Source: Aerococcaceae bacterium DSM 111021 (GTDB lineage: Bacteria > Bacillota > Bacilli > Lactobacillales > Aerococcaceae). From it: DNA of 64,000 bases. The stretch lies in contig JACCEK010000002.1 of assembly GCA_020112395.1 (NCBI GenBank), positions 434,001 to 498,000 on the forward strand. Reading direction: 5' to 3'. The position numbers and the translations under genes were made by a program. Under the pieces are notes generated by a model. That model was not told the DNA's origin and searched no databases. It saw nothing but the letters and a program-made list of their open reading frames with translations. Shown piece after piece: positions 26,082 through 33,163 of this stretch (position 1 is its first letter; the number at the start of each line of letters is the position of its first letter).

Positions 26082-26177
26082 TCAATACTCATTTGTCTCT
26101 GTCGCAGTTTGGAAATTAATCGCAAAAACTTGTGATGCAAATGTTAAGCTATCTGGGTTAGACGCATAAATCGGTCG
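26082..26177 (-). pseudogene. 3' remnant of a lost gene
   Basis: A 31-codon stretch after an in-frame stop reads RPIYASNPDSLTFASQVFAI then NFQTATETNEY and ends at TGA 26082-26084, with a terminator immediately after. It looks like a genuine protein C-terminus but no start or N-terminal part is found upstream. I do not recognise the parent family. Low confidence. Confidence 0.35.
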
Positions 26178-26225
26178 TCAGGTGTTTCTGCTATTAAACT
26201 AGGTAGCCAAGTTTGCTTAGATATT

Positions 26226-26810
26226 TTATATAGAATACTTAGTTAATCCATGTTGGATACAATATAAATATAACTGACCATTTGCCATATATGGCATACG
26301 CACTGTCGGATCTTGTTCGGGATAAAGACGGTTCAAGAAATACTTATCCCCTTTAACATAAGCTGCAAAAAGAATGTGATGATTTCTTGTCATTTCATGA
26401 TCAATGGTTATAAAATAATCAATATCAACCACTTCAGTCTTTATATTTGGAGCATGTTCATCTTCTACCACTTCAAGTTGAGTCAACTTTCTTCCACAGC
26501 AAAAGATTGATGCACTCCCTGTACTGACTAGAACATTGTGACATGTCGGACAGACGTAAAAGCGGATTTTATTTATATTCCCACCATCAGGTTCGTTTAG
26601 AGTCATTTCACCCTCCATTAAATCAACGACATCTGCTCCTAAAATGGTGGATAAATCTGCCCAGAGTGAAATATTGGGCGCTCCTAAACCACACTCCCAC
26701 TTTGATATTGTCTTATTACTAATACTTAACGCATTCGCAATGTCTTGTTGAGTCAATCCTCTTTCCTGTCGTAATTGAGCAATCAAATTACCTATCTTAA
26801 TATTATCCAT
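26226..26810 (-). CDS. XRE-family regulator with C-terminal zinc-ribbon-like domain
   Basis: A 194-residue protein. Residues 5-60 form an XRE helix-turn-helix (IGNLIAQLRQERGLTQQDIANALSISNKTISKWECG). After a linker comes FYVCPTCHNVL...FCCGRKL, a likely metal-binding CxxC/CC pair, then a beta-rich end. The ATG follows AAGGAAG. Targets are unknown. It may control the small GIY-YIG-like gene 23 bp upstream, which is on the same strand. Confidence 0.8.
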   Translation of the reverse strand: MDNIKIGNLIAQLRQERGLTQQDIANALSISNKTISKWECGLGAPNISLWADLSTILGADVVDLMEGEMTLNEPDGGNINKIRFYVCPTCHNVLVSTGSASIFCCGRKLTQLEVVEDEHAPNIKTEVVDIDYFITIDHEMTRNHHILFAAYVKGDKYFLNRLYPEQDPTVRMPYMANGQLYLYCIQHGLTKYSI

Positions 26811-26833
26811 GGTTCGCTTCCTTACCCCTTCTT

Positions 26834-27181
26834 CTATTCTTTATTTAATCTGCTTGCATAATGATCAGCTTCCAAGCATTCCATTAAAATGGCTTCCAAT
26901 TTTTCTGTATAATCTACCGTCGAATCTTCATATTCTAATTCTTTAATGACTGAGAACTCAAAGTCTGCTTCACTATGTTCATTCCATAACACTTGTATTC
27001 TATGATTAGGGTGCCAGTTTGCCTTTAGCTTAAAGCGGTGACTATTTAAATCTGCTTGTATACTTTTAGATATGTCTAAAAAACGTTCTTTAGTTGAATT
27101 ATTTTTAATGGAGATGATACCCATCTCTGGTTTTCTATTTTTATACTCATTTATTAATTGTTTTCTACTCTTTTTATCCAT
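26834..27181 (-). CDS. Small GIY-YIG-nuclease-family-like protein
   Basis: A 115-residue protein with the sequence MGIISIKNNSTKERFLDISKSIQADLNSHRFKLK and a W-HPN-IQ-WNEH pattern, which is commonly placed in a degenerate GIY-YIG family in Firmicutes. The catalytic GIY and YIG residues are replaced (GII in the first position), so nuclease activity is doubtful. AGGTGGG precedes the ATG. It is the last chromosomal gene before the left end of the mobile island. Confidence 0.65.
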   Translation of the reverse strand: MDKKSRKQLINEYKNRKPEMGIISIKNNSTKERFLDISKSIQADLNSHRFKLKANWHPNHRIQVLWNEHSEADFEFSVIKELEYEDSTVDYTEKLEAILMECLEADHYASRLNKE

Positions 27182-27413
27182 ATACCCACCTCTAGACTAT
27201 TTTAATCCTTACTGACTCTATTAACAATCCACGTACCGTAGACTAATTGTGACTCACTTTTTAGATAAACACGGTTGATAGGTTATCAACTCACCTTTAC
27301 GCACCAAATGAAAAGTAGTTTGTCCAGCGTGCTTAATGTTTTACAAATAGACACGATAGTGAATTTAATACAATACCATCCTTAAATTTTTTAAGTTATT
27401 TATCTAACAAACA

Positions 27414-27526
27414 AAAAAAGAGGTCTACTGCTATGAACAGTAAACCTCTTGAATGTTGTATTAACAACGTTTCTATGCTATTAGTCTTCTTGTTTTGCGT
27501 TCTTGTCTGCGAAACCGAATTTTTTG
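27414..27526. repeat. attL of the integrated island (113-bp direct repeat)
   Basis: Identical over 113 bp to 40664-40776. It contains the last 46 bp of rpmE2 and its terminator hairpin (AGGTCTACTG with CAGTA-a-ACCTCTT). The intact rpmE2 is at the other copy, so integration duplicated the gene's 3' end. This copy is a stranded tail with no gene body. Confidence 0.93.
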
Positions 27527-27694
27527 ATTGCCTAAATTCTGTTATATTCTGTAGATTTACAATTGCTTATATAACGGTTTTTAGAAGCGATTTAGTTTCT
27601 CGTGAGTGCCTACAATTATATAAAAGTTAGCCAGACGGTTAGCCAAATAAATCACCGTACACACCAGATGTTTTTAGTAATTACAAGATAAGGT

Positions 27695-27796
27695 ATCAGA
27701 AAACCAACCAGTTGTGGCAACACACCAAAAGTTGGCAAGGGTCAAGTTGAGATTGATGGAACAGTGTATGATGTCGAGTTGAAAGAGAATAAATAG
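27695..27796 (+). pseudogene. 3' remnant of an unidentified gene
   Basis: In-frame 33-codon segment after a TAA, reading GIRKPTSCGNTPKVGKG then QVEIDGTVYDVELKENK, ending TAG. The DG-YDVELKE pattern looks like a real protein end. There is no start codon with a ribosome site. The parent gene is unknown. Confidence 0.35.
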
Positions 27797-27847
27797 TATG
27801 GTATAATAAGGACAAGAAAAATGATTATCTATTCTTGCCCACGAAAT

Positions 27848-27877
27848 AACCCCACTGCCTATAATGGTGGTGGGGTT
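27848..27877 (+). terminator. Terminator-like hairpin, left of cargo genes
   Basis: AACCCCAC (27848-27855) pairs with GTGGGGTT (27870-27877). It is similar to the terminator on the far side of the cargo pair at 28927-28961. Confidence 0.65.
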
Positions 27878-28014
27878 GATTTAGAATATGAAGGATGTAC
27901 TTAGTTTTTTGGAGTAATAAGAGTATTAAATTTTTGTAACAATAATCAAAATGGTTTACATTTTAGAATGTAATGATAAAATTACAGTAATTAATGTCAG
28001 AAGGATGAATTACG

Positions 28015-28524
28015 TTGGAAAAAAATATTGACCTACTAAAACATGCAGTTATATTTGCGCACATCGCAAATTATATAATTTTGTTTGTTGCAGCTTTTAA
28101 TGCTCCAAACATGATGTCTTTTTTTCCAGAATCATTTATGTTTTTCACGTCTAATTGCATCACATCATATTCTCTGACACCTAAAACAAAAGAAGGTAAA
28201 AAATCAAGGTACATATTAGTTAAAGGAACATTTTGGGGATCTGCCATTTCATTTATTCTATTACTTCTTAACCAAATAGATATTGCAATTGTAAAAAATT
28301 CAATACTTTTATTATTAAAGGTTTGGACGATTTTTTCCGGAGCGTATTACACATTTCTACTCTATAAAGTTGATAGGGAAGTTTCTAATAGCGATAAAAA
28401 GCAATCTAGCGAGATTACTGATTTTATTAGAAATATGGACAAGAAGTCCGATTCTCCTCTTAAAGATAATAACATAAATCGTAAAAAAATGAGTAAGTTT
28501 GTAAAGAAAAAAAGTAGAAAGTAG
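28015..28524 (+). CDS. Small multi-spanning membrane protein (island cargo)
   Basis: A 169-residue protein, function unknown. The start is TTG at 28015 with AAGGATGA upstream. Hydrophobic segments lie at roughly residues 11-30, 35-50, 70-90 and 92-115, followed by a charged basic cytoplasmic tail (RNMDKKSDSPL...KKMSKFVKKKSRK). Visibly more AT-rich than the core genes. It overlaps the next small membrane gene and both are bracketed by terminators at the distal end of the island, where satellites often carry anti-phage or fitness genes. No homology recognised. Confidence 0.7.
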   Translation: MEKNIDLLKHAVIFAHIANYIILFVAAFNAPNMMSFFPESFMFFTSNCITSYSLTPKTKEGKKSRYILVKGTFWGSAISFILLLLNQIDIAIVKNSILLLLKVWTIFSGAYYTFLLYKVDREVSNSDKKQSSEITDFIRNMDKKSDSPLKDNNINRKKMSKFVKKKSRK

Positions 28525-28913
28525 TGAGAAAAATGAATATTCTATATATATTTTTTGTTATTCTTATTTTCTTTTTAAGTGTTTATTTTTTTAAAGCTAT
28601 GGTAGCAAAATACAGGATGGAAGAGTTAGATATTTACCCTGAAGGTCATAATTACTTTTATTTTTACTTACCCATCATTACAATTGTTATAATTGCACGT
28701 ATAGCTCTCAAAAAAAAGTTTCATGATTATGAAACAAATGTTTCTCCAAGCAAAATGCTAATTAAATTCAATTTGAGCATGGATATTATGGCTATGATTA
28801 CTAAAGTGATAGTAGAGGAACAAGTGTTTGAGAAGAAAAAATCATTGTTAGAGAAAATTACAGAATATTTCAATAAATTTAATGATAAAAACCCGTATTT
28901 TGTTAGTGTATAA
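28524..28913 (+). CDS. Small membrane protein (island cargo)
   Basis: About 129 residues, function unknown. The start is GTG at 28524 overlapping the stop of the previous gene, or the ATG three codons later. Two hydrophobic segments (about residues 5-25 and 46-64) are followed by a charged tail of about 65 residues with predicted helix. Translational coupling to the upstream membrane protein suggests that the two act together. AT-rich. Followed directly by a terminator. Confidence 0.68.
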   Translation: MRKMNILYIFFVILIFFLSVYFFKAMVAKYRMEELDIYPEGHNYFYFYLPIITIVIIARIALKKKFHDYETNVSPSKMLIKFNLSMDIMAMITKVIVEEQVFEKKKSLLEKITEYFNKFNDKNPYFVSV

Positions 28914-28926
28914 TTTTTTAAATTTT

Positions 28927-28961
28927 AACCCCACCGCCAATTGGTAGTGGGGTTATTTTTT
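28927..28961 (+). terminator. Terminator after cargo pair
   Basis: AACCCCAC (28927-28934) pairs with GTGGGGTT (28947-28954), then ATTTTTT. Confidence 0.88.
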
Positions 28962-28974
28962 ACGCAATCATTTA

Positions 28975-29010
28975 TTTACAAACAGAACATTTGTTCGTAT
29001 AATTACGAAC
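28975..29010 (+). promoter_or_regulatory. SOS-type (LexA box) promoter
   Basis: -35 TTTACA (28975-28980), 17-bp spacer, perfect -10 TATAAT (28998-29003). The spacer contains GAACATTTGTTC (28985-28996), which matches the Gram-positive LexA core GAAC-N4-GTTC. A second inverted pair GTTCGT/ACGAAC flanks the -10 box. It drives the small gene at 29022. Confidence 0.8.
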
Positions 29011-29021
29011 GAGGTGATAGC

Positions 29022-29252
29022 GTGGAAATAAATATGATAGGTCCAGAATTCGACAAGTTCGAAAAGGCTTTTGAAAAATACTACACTGGCATAGAACCGC
29101 TTTATTCATTGATAGGCAGCTTCGAAAGATTGATGACACAAAGCAACGTCAACTTTTTTAAGTTGCCTGCGCATAAATCGAGCGATCTAAAAAGTCATTA
29201 TTTTATTTTTGATAGAACTGGTGGCGAATATGTGTTCAAAGAGTGTATTTAA
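29022..29252 (+). CDS. Small SOS-controlled protein of unknown function
   Basis: A 76-residue soluble protein (VEINMIGPEFDKFEKAFEKY and onward). I chose the GTG at 29022-29024 because GAGGTGAT lies 5-6 nt before it and the LexA-box promoter is correctly placed upstream. A longer frame from 28941 would run through that promoter. No family recognised; it is not YolD- or DinB-like. In a phage satellite an SOS-induced small protein could act as an antirepressor, a toxin or an excision regulator, but this is only inference. Confidence 0.65.
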   Translation: MEINMIGPEFDKFEKAFEKYYTGIEPLYSLIGSFERLMTQSNVNFFKLPAHKSSDLKSHYFIFDRTGGEYVFKECI

Positions 29253-29306
29253 TAGTAGATAAAAAATGCCCCTCTTTATGAAAAATTAGTTTAATTCAAA
29301 CAATAA

Positions 29307-29345
29307 AACCCTCTATCCTTAATTAGGACGGAGGGTTATTTTTTA
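29307..29345 (+). terminator. Terminator after the SOS-controlled gene
   Basis: AACCCTC (29307-29313) pairs with GAGGGTT (29331-29337) with an inner TCC/GGA, then ATTTTTT. Confidence 0.85.
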
Positions 29346-29392
29346 TATATTTTTTCACCCCCTATTTCCCCCTTTATTATTTTTAATCTCTT

Positions 29393-30034
29393 TTAACTTA
29401 TTTGACATAACCAGAATAAAATAAATATTTTTATTTGATATTTATCCACTTTTAAAACAAAAACCCCCATATCGGGGTTTAAGCCATCATATGTAACGGT
29501 TAGTAACTGAGATAGCTGACCTAAGTTCAGGTACTTACTATTTATTGATTTTGGTTTAACCGCACCTCTAACAATAGCTTTATAAGTCGGATCTGTTTGA
29601 ATGTGACCTTTATTAAAGGCGTACTTAAAACAAGCAGAGACATGAGAATGTAGTTTAGCCACAGTGTTTTTTGTGCGCTCCTGCGAGTAGTCATCCAAAA
29701 GTGATTGATATATAATATCGTCTACTTGCGCCATTTTTCGGTTTAATTTAGCGGTTATGATTGAGTGGCTATTTCTGTAACTATCTTGTGTGCGTGGCGA
29801 AATGTTTCCTTTCTTCTTCAACTCGTACCACTCTTTAAAGTAATCACTCACTAACATCTCACCTTTGAGAACATCGGGTCTTTTCCTCAGAATTTCTTCC
29901 ATCTTTTCGCCTGCACTGATAGCAAGTTCTCTCGTCTTGTATGTACCACGTTCTAAATCTCGTTTCTTACCATCGCTATCGGTATACTTGATTCGGTAGT
30001 ACCATCTCCCTTTATATTCTCGTGCATAAGCCAT
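29393..30034 (-). pseudogene. Truncated phage integrase (N-terminal half only)
   Basis: Starts as a normal tyrosine recombinase: MAYAREYKGRWYYRIKYTDSDGKKRD (arm-binding domain), then the SAM-like core-binding domain (VSDYFKEWYELKKKGNISPRTQDSYRNSHSI). It breaks after about residue 190 (GLNPDMGVFVLKVDK) and runs into an unrelated hydrophobic tail. The catalytic domain with Arg, HxxR and Tyr is missing, so it cannot recombine DNA. It belongs to the lysogeny module directly upstream and is a second integrase, unrelated in sequence to the intact one at 39486. Confidence 0.85.
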
Positions 30035-30038
30035 GTTA

Positions 30039-30572
30039 TCACTCCTGTGGTTTAGGCATGGTTGTCATTCTCATTAGGGCATTGTCGATAGGGTCATCTT
30101 CATCTACCGTCATTGTGCTTGAGTAATTTTCAAGATAACTAGAGAATGGCGAAACAACACTGATATAATCTGTTAATTTATAAATGTCTTTCCCTGAAAT
30201 ATTTACTTTGTTCCAATCTCGATTAGCTGTTTCTTCATTATAATAGTAAACCGCAACTGCTGTGTCTTGGTGCGTACCTTCGGTAGGGTAACCTCTAAAT
30301 ACTACACCGTTAGGAATGTCAGGTAAGTCGTCCGAAGTAAGAAACATATATATTCCTAATCCAAAACCTTCAATAGCGCTTTTGTCACTAATGATATTAA
30401 CCATCTCCATATCAACGGTTAATAGTCCAGTGTCATGTTCATCGACACCAATAACACTTGTATCTGCCTTTTCAAATATACTGAAATCTTCTTTAGTGTA
30501 TAAACTATCTTTAGCGGACACAGGAGAGCTGCCCAACAGCAACAAACTCGCAAGCAAAACTAACTTTTTCAT
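30039..30572 (-). CDS. Exported protein of a lysogeny module
   Basis: A 177-residue protein with a signal peptide (MKKLVLLASLLLLGSSPVSA, likely cleaved before KDS), no lipobox cysteine and no other membrane segment. Function unknown. In temperate phages of Firmicutes a small exported or lipoprotein gene between repressor/ImmA and integrase often modifies the host surface or gives superinfection exclusion, so that role is plausible. It overlaps immA by 4 bp. Confidence 0.7.
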   Translation of the reverse strand: MKKLVLLASLLLLGSSPVSAKDSLYTKEDFSIFEKADTSVIGVDEHDTGLLTVDMEMVNIISDKSAIEGFGLGIYMFLTSDDLPDIPNGVVFRGYPTEGTHQDTAVAVYYYNEETANRDWNKVNISGKDIYKLTDYISVVSPFSSYLENYSSTMTVDEDDPIDNALMRMTTMPKPQE

Positions 30573-30982
30573 AAAAATTCCTCCATTTCATAAGGTATAT
30601 AATTTCTCCTAAGTATTTCAAAAACTGTTTGACCTTCATAAATCGACTTACCAACTAACAATAGATACGTTGCAAATTCATTCGCTTCTCGTTCATGCTT
30701 TCCTTTGGCATTATGCCCCTTATGATAGAAGTAAGCCATCTCTGCATGATTGATAGCGTGATATAACTCATGCGCTAGGACAAAAGCACCCTTTGGGTCA
30801 TGTCGCAACTCTACATTTAATATGATTAACTTCTTCCCATCAACAGGAATATACACACCATTAAACGCATCGCTTGTATCTGCATAGCGTATTGCGATGT
30901 TTAGATGTTCTGCAATTCGGTATGGGTTGCTGGTTCTGCATTCTTTAACCAGTCTGTGTATTGTTCGCTGGACTAGGTTCAT
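30569..30982 (-). CDS. ImmA/IrrE family metallopeptidase
   Basis: A 137-residue zinc metallopeptidase. The motif LAHELYHAINH has His71, Glu72 and His75 (HExxH). Family members cleave or inactivate a cognate CI-like repressor to induce mobile elements. It overlaps the XRE repressor gene by one base (ATG within TAATGA context), the standard repressor-ImmA pair. The target would be the 108-residue repressor next door. Confidence 0.88.
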   Translation of the reverse strand: MNLVQRTIHRLVKECRTSNPYRIAEHLNIAIRYADTSDAFNGVYIPVDGKKLIILNVELRHDPKGAFVLAHELYHAINHAEMAYFYHKGHNAKGKHEREANEFATYLLLVGKSIYEGQTVFEILRRNYIPYEMEEFL

Positions 30983-31308
30983 TAGTCATCATCCTCATCT
31001 AAGAATGACTCAACTACTTTAGCCAATACCTTCAGGTCACGTTCTGATATTTCTTCGCCACCGTAAGTCATCGTTCCTGATTTAAGCAACTGTTTTAAAT
31101 CAACCCTACCATTTGAATCAGCGCCCAATAGATCATCAACTGTTGTTTCAAACATTTTAGCTAAGTCTACTTGCATATCATAGCTCGGTTCCGTCCTGTC
31201 ACGCTCCCAACTTCCAATTGTCTTAGGAGATACGCCCAATTTATCAGCTACATCTTTTTGTGTCATTCCTCGTGAAACTCTGTGACTTTTTAAATTCTTC
31301 CCGAACAT
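30982..31308 (-). CDS. CI-like XRE repressor of the second lysogeny module
   Basis: A 108-residue protein with an N-terminal XRE helix-turn-helix (LKSHRVSRGMTQKDVADKLGVSPKTIGSWERDRTEPS) and a short acidic C-terminus. It lacks a LexA-like peptidase domain; the adjacent ImmA would relieve repression. GGAGGAG precedes the ATG. Its promoter lies in the inverted repeat at 31309-31397, which holds a 15-bp operator-like palindrome. It is distinct from the island's own repressor at 38784. Confidence 0.86.
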   Translation of the reverse strand: MFGKNLKSHRVSRGMTQKDVADKLGVSPKTIGSWERDRTEPSYDMQVDLAKMFETTVDDLLGADSNGRVDLKQLLKSGTMTYGGEEISERDLKVLAKVVESFLDEDDD

Positions 31309-31397
31309 GCAATCTCCTCCTAATCTTTATTTACTTAATTATACACTACATTATGTAGTATAGGTTAATTAAGTAAATAAAGATTAGGCAAGATTGC
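31309..31397. promoter_or_regulatory. Long inverted repeat enclosing an operator and promoter
   Basis: Perfect 23-bp arms (31319-31341 and 31366-31388) flank a 24-bp centre. Outside them GCAATCT (31309-31315) matches AGATTGC (31391-31397) after a small mismatch, so the ribosome site region is also mirrored. The centre contains the 15-bp palindrome ACTACAT-T-ATGTAGT (31345-31359). On the minus strand TATAAT (31338-31343) could be the repressor's -10 box, with the palindrome in its spacer. Confidence 0.75.
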
Positions 31398-31404
31398 TAT
31401 TTAT

Positions 31405-32172
31405 TTAATCCCATTCACCATTCTCTAACTTCGACTCTGCAAAAGCTAGGCGCATTTTAGCCACAACTGAATCAGCATCGGGAATATTATTTTCATTAAC
31501 GGGTACTTTGTTATTGTTCGATTCAGAAAGCTTCTTCGCTTCTTGAATAATAGTGTGATTCTTTAGTAGTTTACTGCTACCGCTATAATCAGTAAGCATA
31601 CTATCATAACTTTCAGCCGTACCATCGTTTAGAAATGCTAACTTACCGCTTGCTAGTTTTAAATCTCCGCCATTGATTTGTTTGGCAATATAATCAACAT
31701 CCCCATTTATGCGGTCTAATATTTTTTCAAGTTTAACTTCTTGGCTATCTGGTAAAGCAAAGGGAATCTCTTTCTGCTTTGCAATATCAGCAATACGTCT
31801 TAACACCAGCGGGCTATTTGAGTGTTTTTCTGCATACTCTAATAATTCATCATGATCCACATCAATTTGACTTAGCAAACTCAATTCATTCATTACTTCC
31901 TGCGTGACCGTTTGGCGGTTGCCCTCAATACGCTTTAATTCTGATTCTCTAACTTGATTCAGCATTTCCACAATAGACTGTGTGGCGGTGTCACGTTTTT
32001 CGGCAATTTTCGCTTGAAGTTCGGCTCTCATTTCGTCTGCTCTTTTAGGTGTAATATCTTGACTTTGCTCTTTCATATTAATATCTGAAAAAGCATTATT
32101 ATAAATTTCAACATTTTGCATACTTTCTTCTGCATACCTAATCACACGTTTCATCAGTTTCTCTAATTCCAT
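31405..32172 (-). CDS. Helical protein of unknown function
   Basis: A 255-residue, highly charged and largely helical protein, last gene of the long minus-strand island operon. No family recognised. A coiled-coil-like region lies around residues 45-100 (KRADEMRAELQAKIAEKRDTATQS). In phage satellites this position, downstream of terS, often holds genes that redirect helper capsid assembly or packaging; I can only offer that as context. Confidence 0.65.
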   Translation of the reverse strand: MELEKLMKRVIRYAEESMQNVEIYNNAFSDINMKEQSQDITPKRADEMRAELQAKIAEKRDTATQSIVEMLNQVRESELKRIEGNRQTVTQEVMNELSLLSQIDVDHDELLEYAEKHSNSPLVLRRIADIAKQKEIPFALPDSQEVKLEKILDRINGDVDYIAKQINGGDLKLASGKLAFLNDGTAESYDSMLTDYSGSSKLLKNHTIIQEAKKLSESNNNKVPVNENNIPDADSVVAKMRLAFAESKLENGEWD

Positions 32173-32174
32173 TT

Positions 32175-32381
32175 TTATTTCTCTCCTTTAATTAAGTTTT
32201 TTCCAAAATTGAACTCACTTGCTGAATCTTCTAAACGTTGGGCTGTTTCAGCACTCACAACACCGCTTGAATCTTCCGAAATATAAGCTTCTACCGCATC
32301 TAAGAATGATATAATCTTATCCTCTTGATTAACGGTAAACGTCATTTCCTCAAGCTTTTTAAGCCTATTTTTAATGTTCAT
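32175..32381 (-). CDS. Small protein, paralogue of the 55-residue neighbour
   Basis: 68 residues, starting MNIKNRLKKLEEMTFTVNQE DKIISFLDAVEAYI. The first half is clearly related to the product of 32385-32552, so this is a tandem duplication. Helical, charged, no known family. AAGGTGGTAACAG precedes the ATG. It lies 3 bp from the downstream gene. Confidence 0.65.
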   Translation of the reverse strand: MNIKNRLKKLEEMTFTVNQEDKIISFLDAVEAYISEDSSGVVSAETAQRLEDSASEFNFGKNLIKGEK

Positions 32382-32384
32382 CTG

Positions 32385-32552
32385 TTACCACCTTTTCATG
32401 TTCTTAACTGCTTCACGATACAATTCTTCCGCTTCCTCTGTATCTTCTTCAATGTAATAATCTAACGCATTAACCAAATTGATTATTTTTTCGTCTTGAT
32501 CCATGACGGACAATGTTTCTTCCAATTTTTTCAATCTGCCTTTAATATTCAA
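32385..32552 (-). CDS. Small 55-residue protein, tandem paralogue
   Basis: Reads LNIKGRLKKLEETLSVMDQD EKIINLVNALDYYIEEDTEE and so on from a TTG start at 32550-32552, with GAGGTG 6 nt upstream. It is too short for ordinary gene calls but is supported by similarity to the next gene (NIK-RLKKLEE, the EDKII/EKII segment, and an acidic YI-ED stretch), by the ribosome site and by tight packing (2 bp to the next stop-start pair). Function unknown. Confidence 0.62.
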   Translation of the reverse strand: MNIKGRLKKLEETLSVMDQDEKIINLVNALDYYIEEDTEEAEELYREAVKNMKRW

Positions 32553-32562
32553 CTGCTTCACC

Positions 32563-32739
32563 TCACATTGTTATATCGTCAATGAATATCATCGCATTAG
32601 GGTTATTTTCCTTTATTCGTTGTGCTTCTTTATCGATTTCCGCTTCGGTTAAATCTTTTGATTCAATAAAATAGACTTCTAAACCTGTATATCCAGCACG
32701 TTCTTCTAATAGACGTACTCGTTTAGCTAGTTGTTTCAT
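32563..32739 (-). CDS. Small 58-residue protein of the island operon
   Basis: Reads MKQLAKRVRLLEERAGYTGL then EVYFIESKDLTEAEIDKEAQ and ends IFIDDITM. The ATG overlaps the stop of the TerS-like gene (ATGA) and GGAGGAG lies just upstream, so translation is coupled. N-terminal coiled-coil heptad pattern, function unknown. Confidence 0.65.
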   Translation of the reverse strand: MKQLAKRVRLLEERAGYTGLEVYFIESKDLTEAEIDKEAQRIKENNPNAMIFIDDITM

Positions 32740-33098
32740 TTAGATTTCTCCTCCAATTGTTCGATTCGTTGCAATACATCATCTAATTCATAAGTTTTGT
32801 ATGCCATTTCTAATAATATTTTAGAAGCCTCCACTCGTGAATATGGCGGTGTTTCTGGGTTATCACGCAATTCTGCCAATACGTTAACAGAAGCGGTGGC
32901 TTCATATTGTAGCCTGCCTGTAACTGTTGCCATTAATTCACGCATCAGCTTACGGTGGGCTTCTTTAAATGCTGGTAACCTCATATAACGATAAGCGGTT
33001 GATTCAGTAATACCTGCCTTTTCGCTCGCTGTCTGTGTGGTTGGGGTTGATATTAAGGCTAATAAGAATTTCTCTTGCTTATGTGTTAGTTCACTAAT
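32736..33098 (-). CDS. TerS-like / phBC6A51-type helix-turn-helix protein with apparent ATT start
   Basis: About 120 residues if started at ATT 33096-33098. The N-terminal part (ISELTHKQEKFLLALISTPT then TQTASEKAGITESTAYRYMR) is the helix-turn-helix of small-terminase-like proteins, followed by the family's helical segment (SRVEASKILLEMAYKTYELDD). An in-frame ATG at 32982-32984 would delete the DNA-binding domain. AAGGAG lies 9 nt before the ATT and no ATG, GTG or TTG occurs between the upstream stop and it. TerS lets satellites package their DNA into helper particles; relatives also occur in other elements, so the role is probable and not proven. Confidence 0.7.
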   Translation of the reverse strand: MSELTHKQEKFLLALISTPTTQTASEKAGITESTAYRYMRLPAFKEAHRKLMRELMATVTGRLQYEATASVNVLAELRDNPETPPYSRVEASKILLEMAYKTYELDDVLQRIEQLEEKSK

Positions 33099-33163
33099 CG
33101 CTGTCCGCTCCTTTCTAACTATGATTTTTGATTATTTACAACAATTTTGCTTCGATTTGTCCG

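Larger units (their letters stand above)
27527..28014. other. Left inner end of the island: arm sites and a gene remnant
   Basis: No complete gene. Two GTTAGCCA sites occur at 27626-27633 and 27638-27645, in the same orientation as the pair next to attR, and are candidate arm-type integrase sites. A short open stretch at about 27695-27796 ends GKGQVEIDGTVYDVELKENK-stop and looks like the C-terminus of a lost gene. A terminator-like hairpin follows at 27848-27877. Confidence 0.55.

Noticed and set aside
27272-27290. GTTGATA/TTATCAAC inverted repeat as a DnaA-box or operator
   Set aside because: One short palindrome outside the island with no neighbouring boxes; too weak to interpret.
27433-27630. 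65-codon frame across attL
   Set aside because: It begins in the duplicated rpmE2 terminator/3' end in antisense and has no ribosome site.
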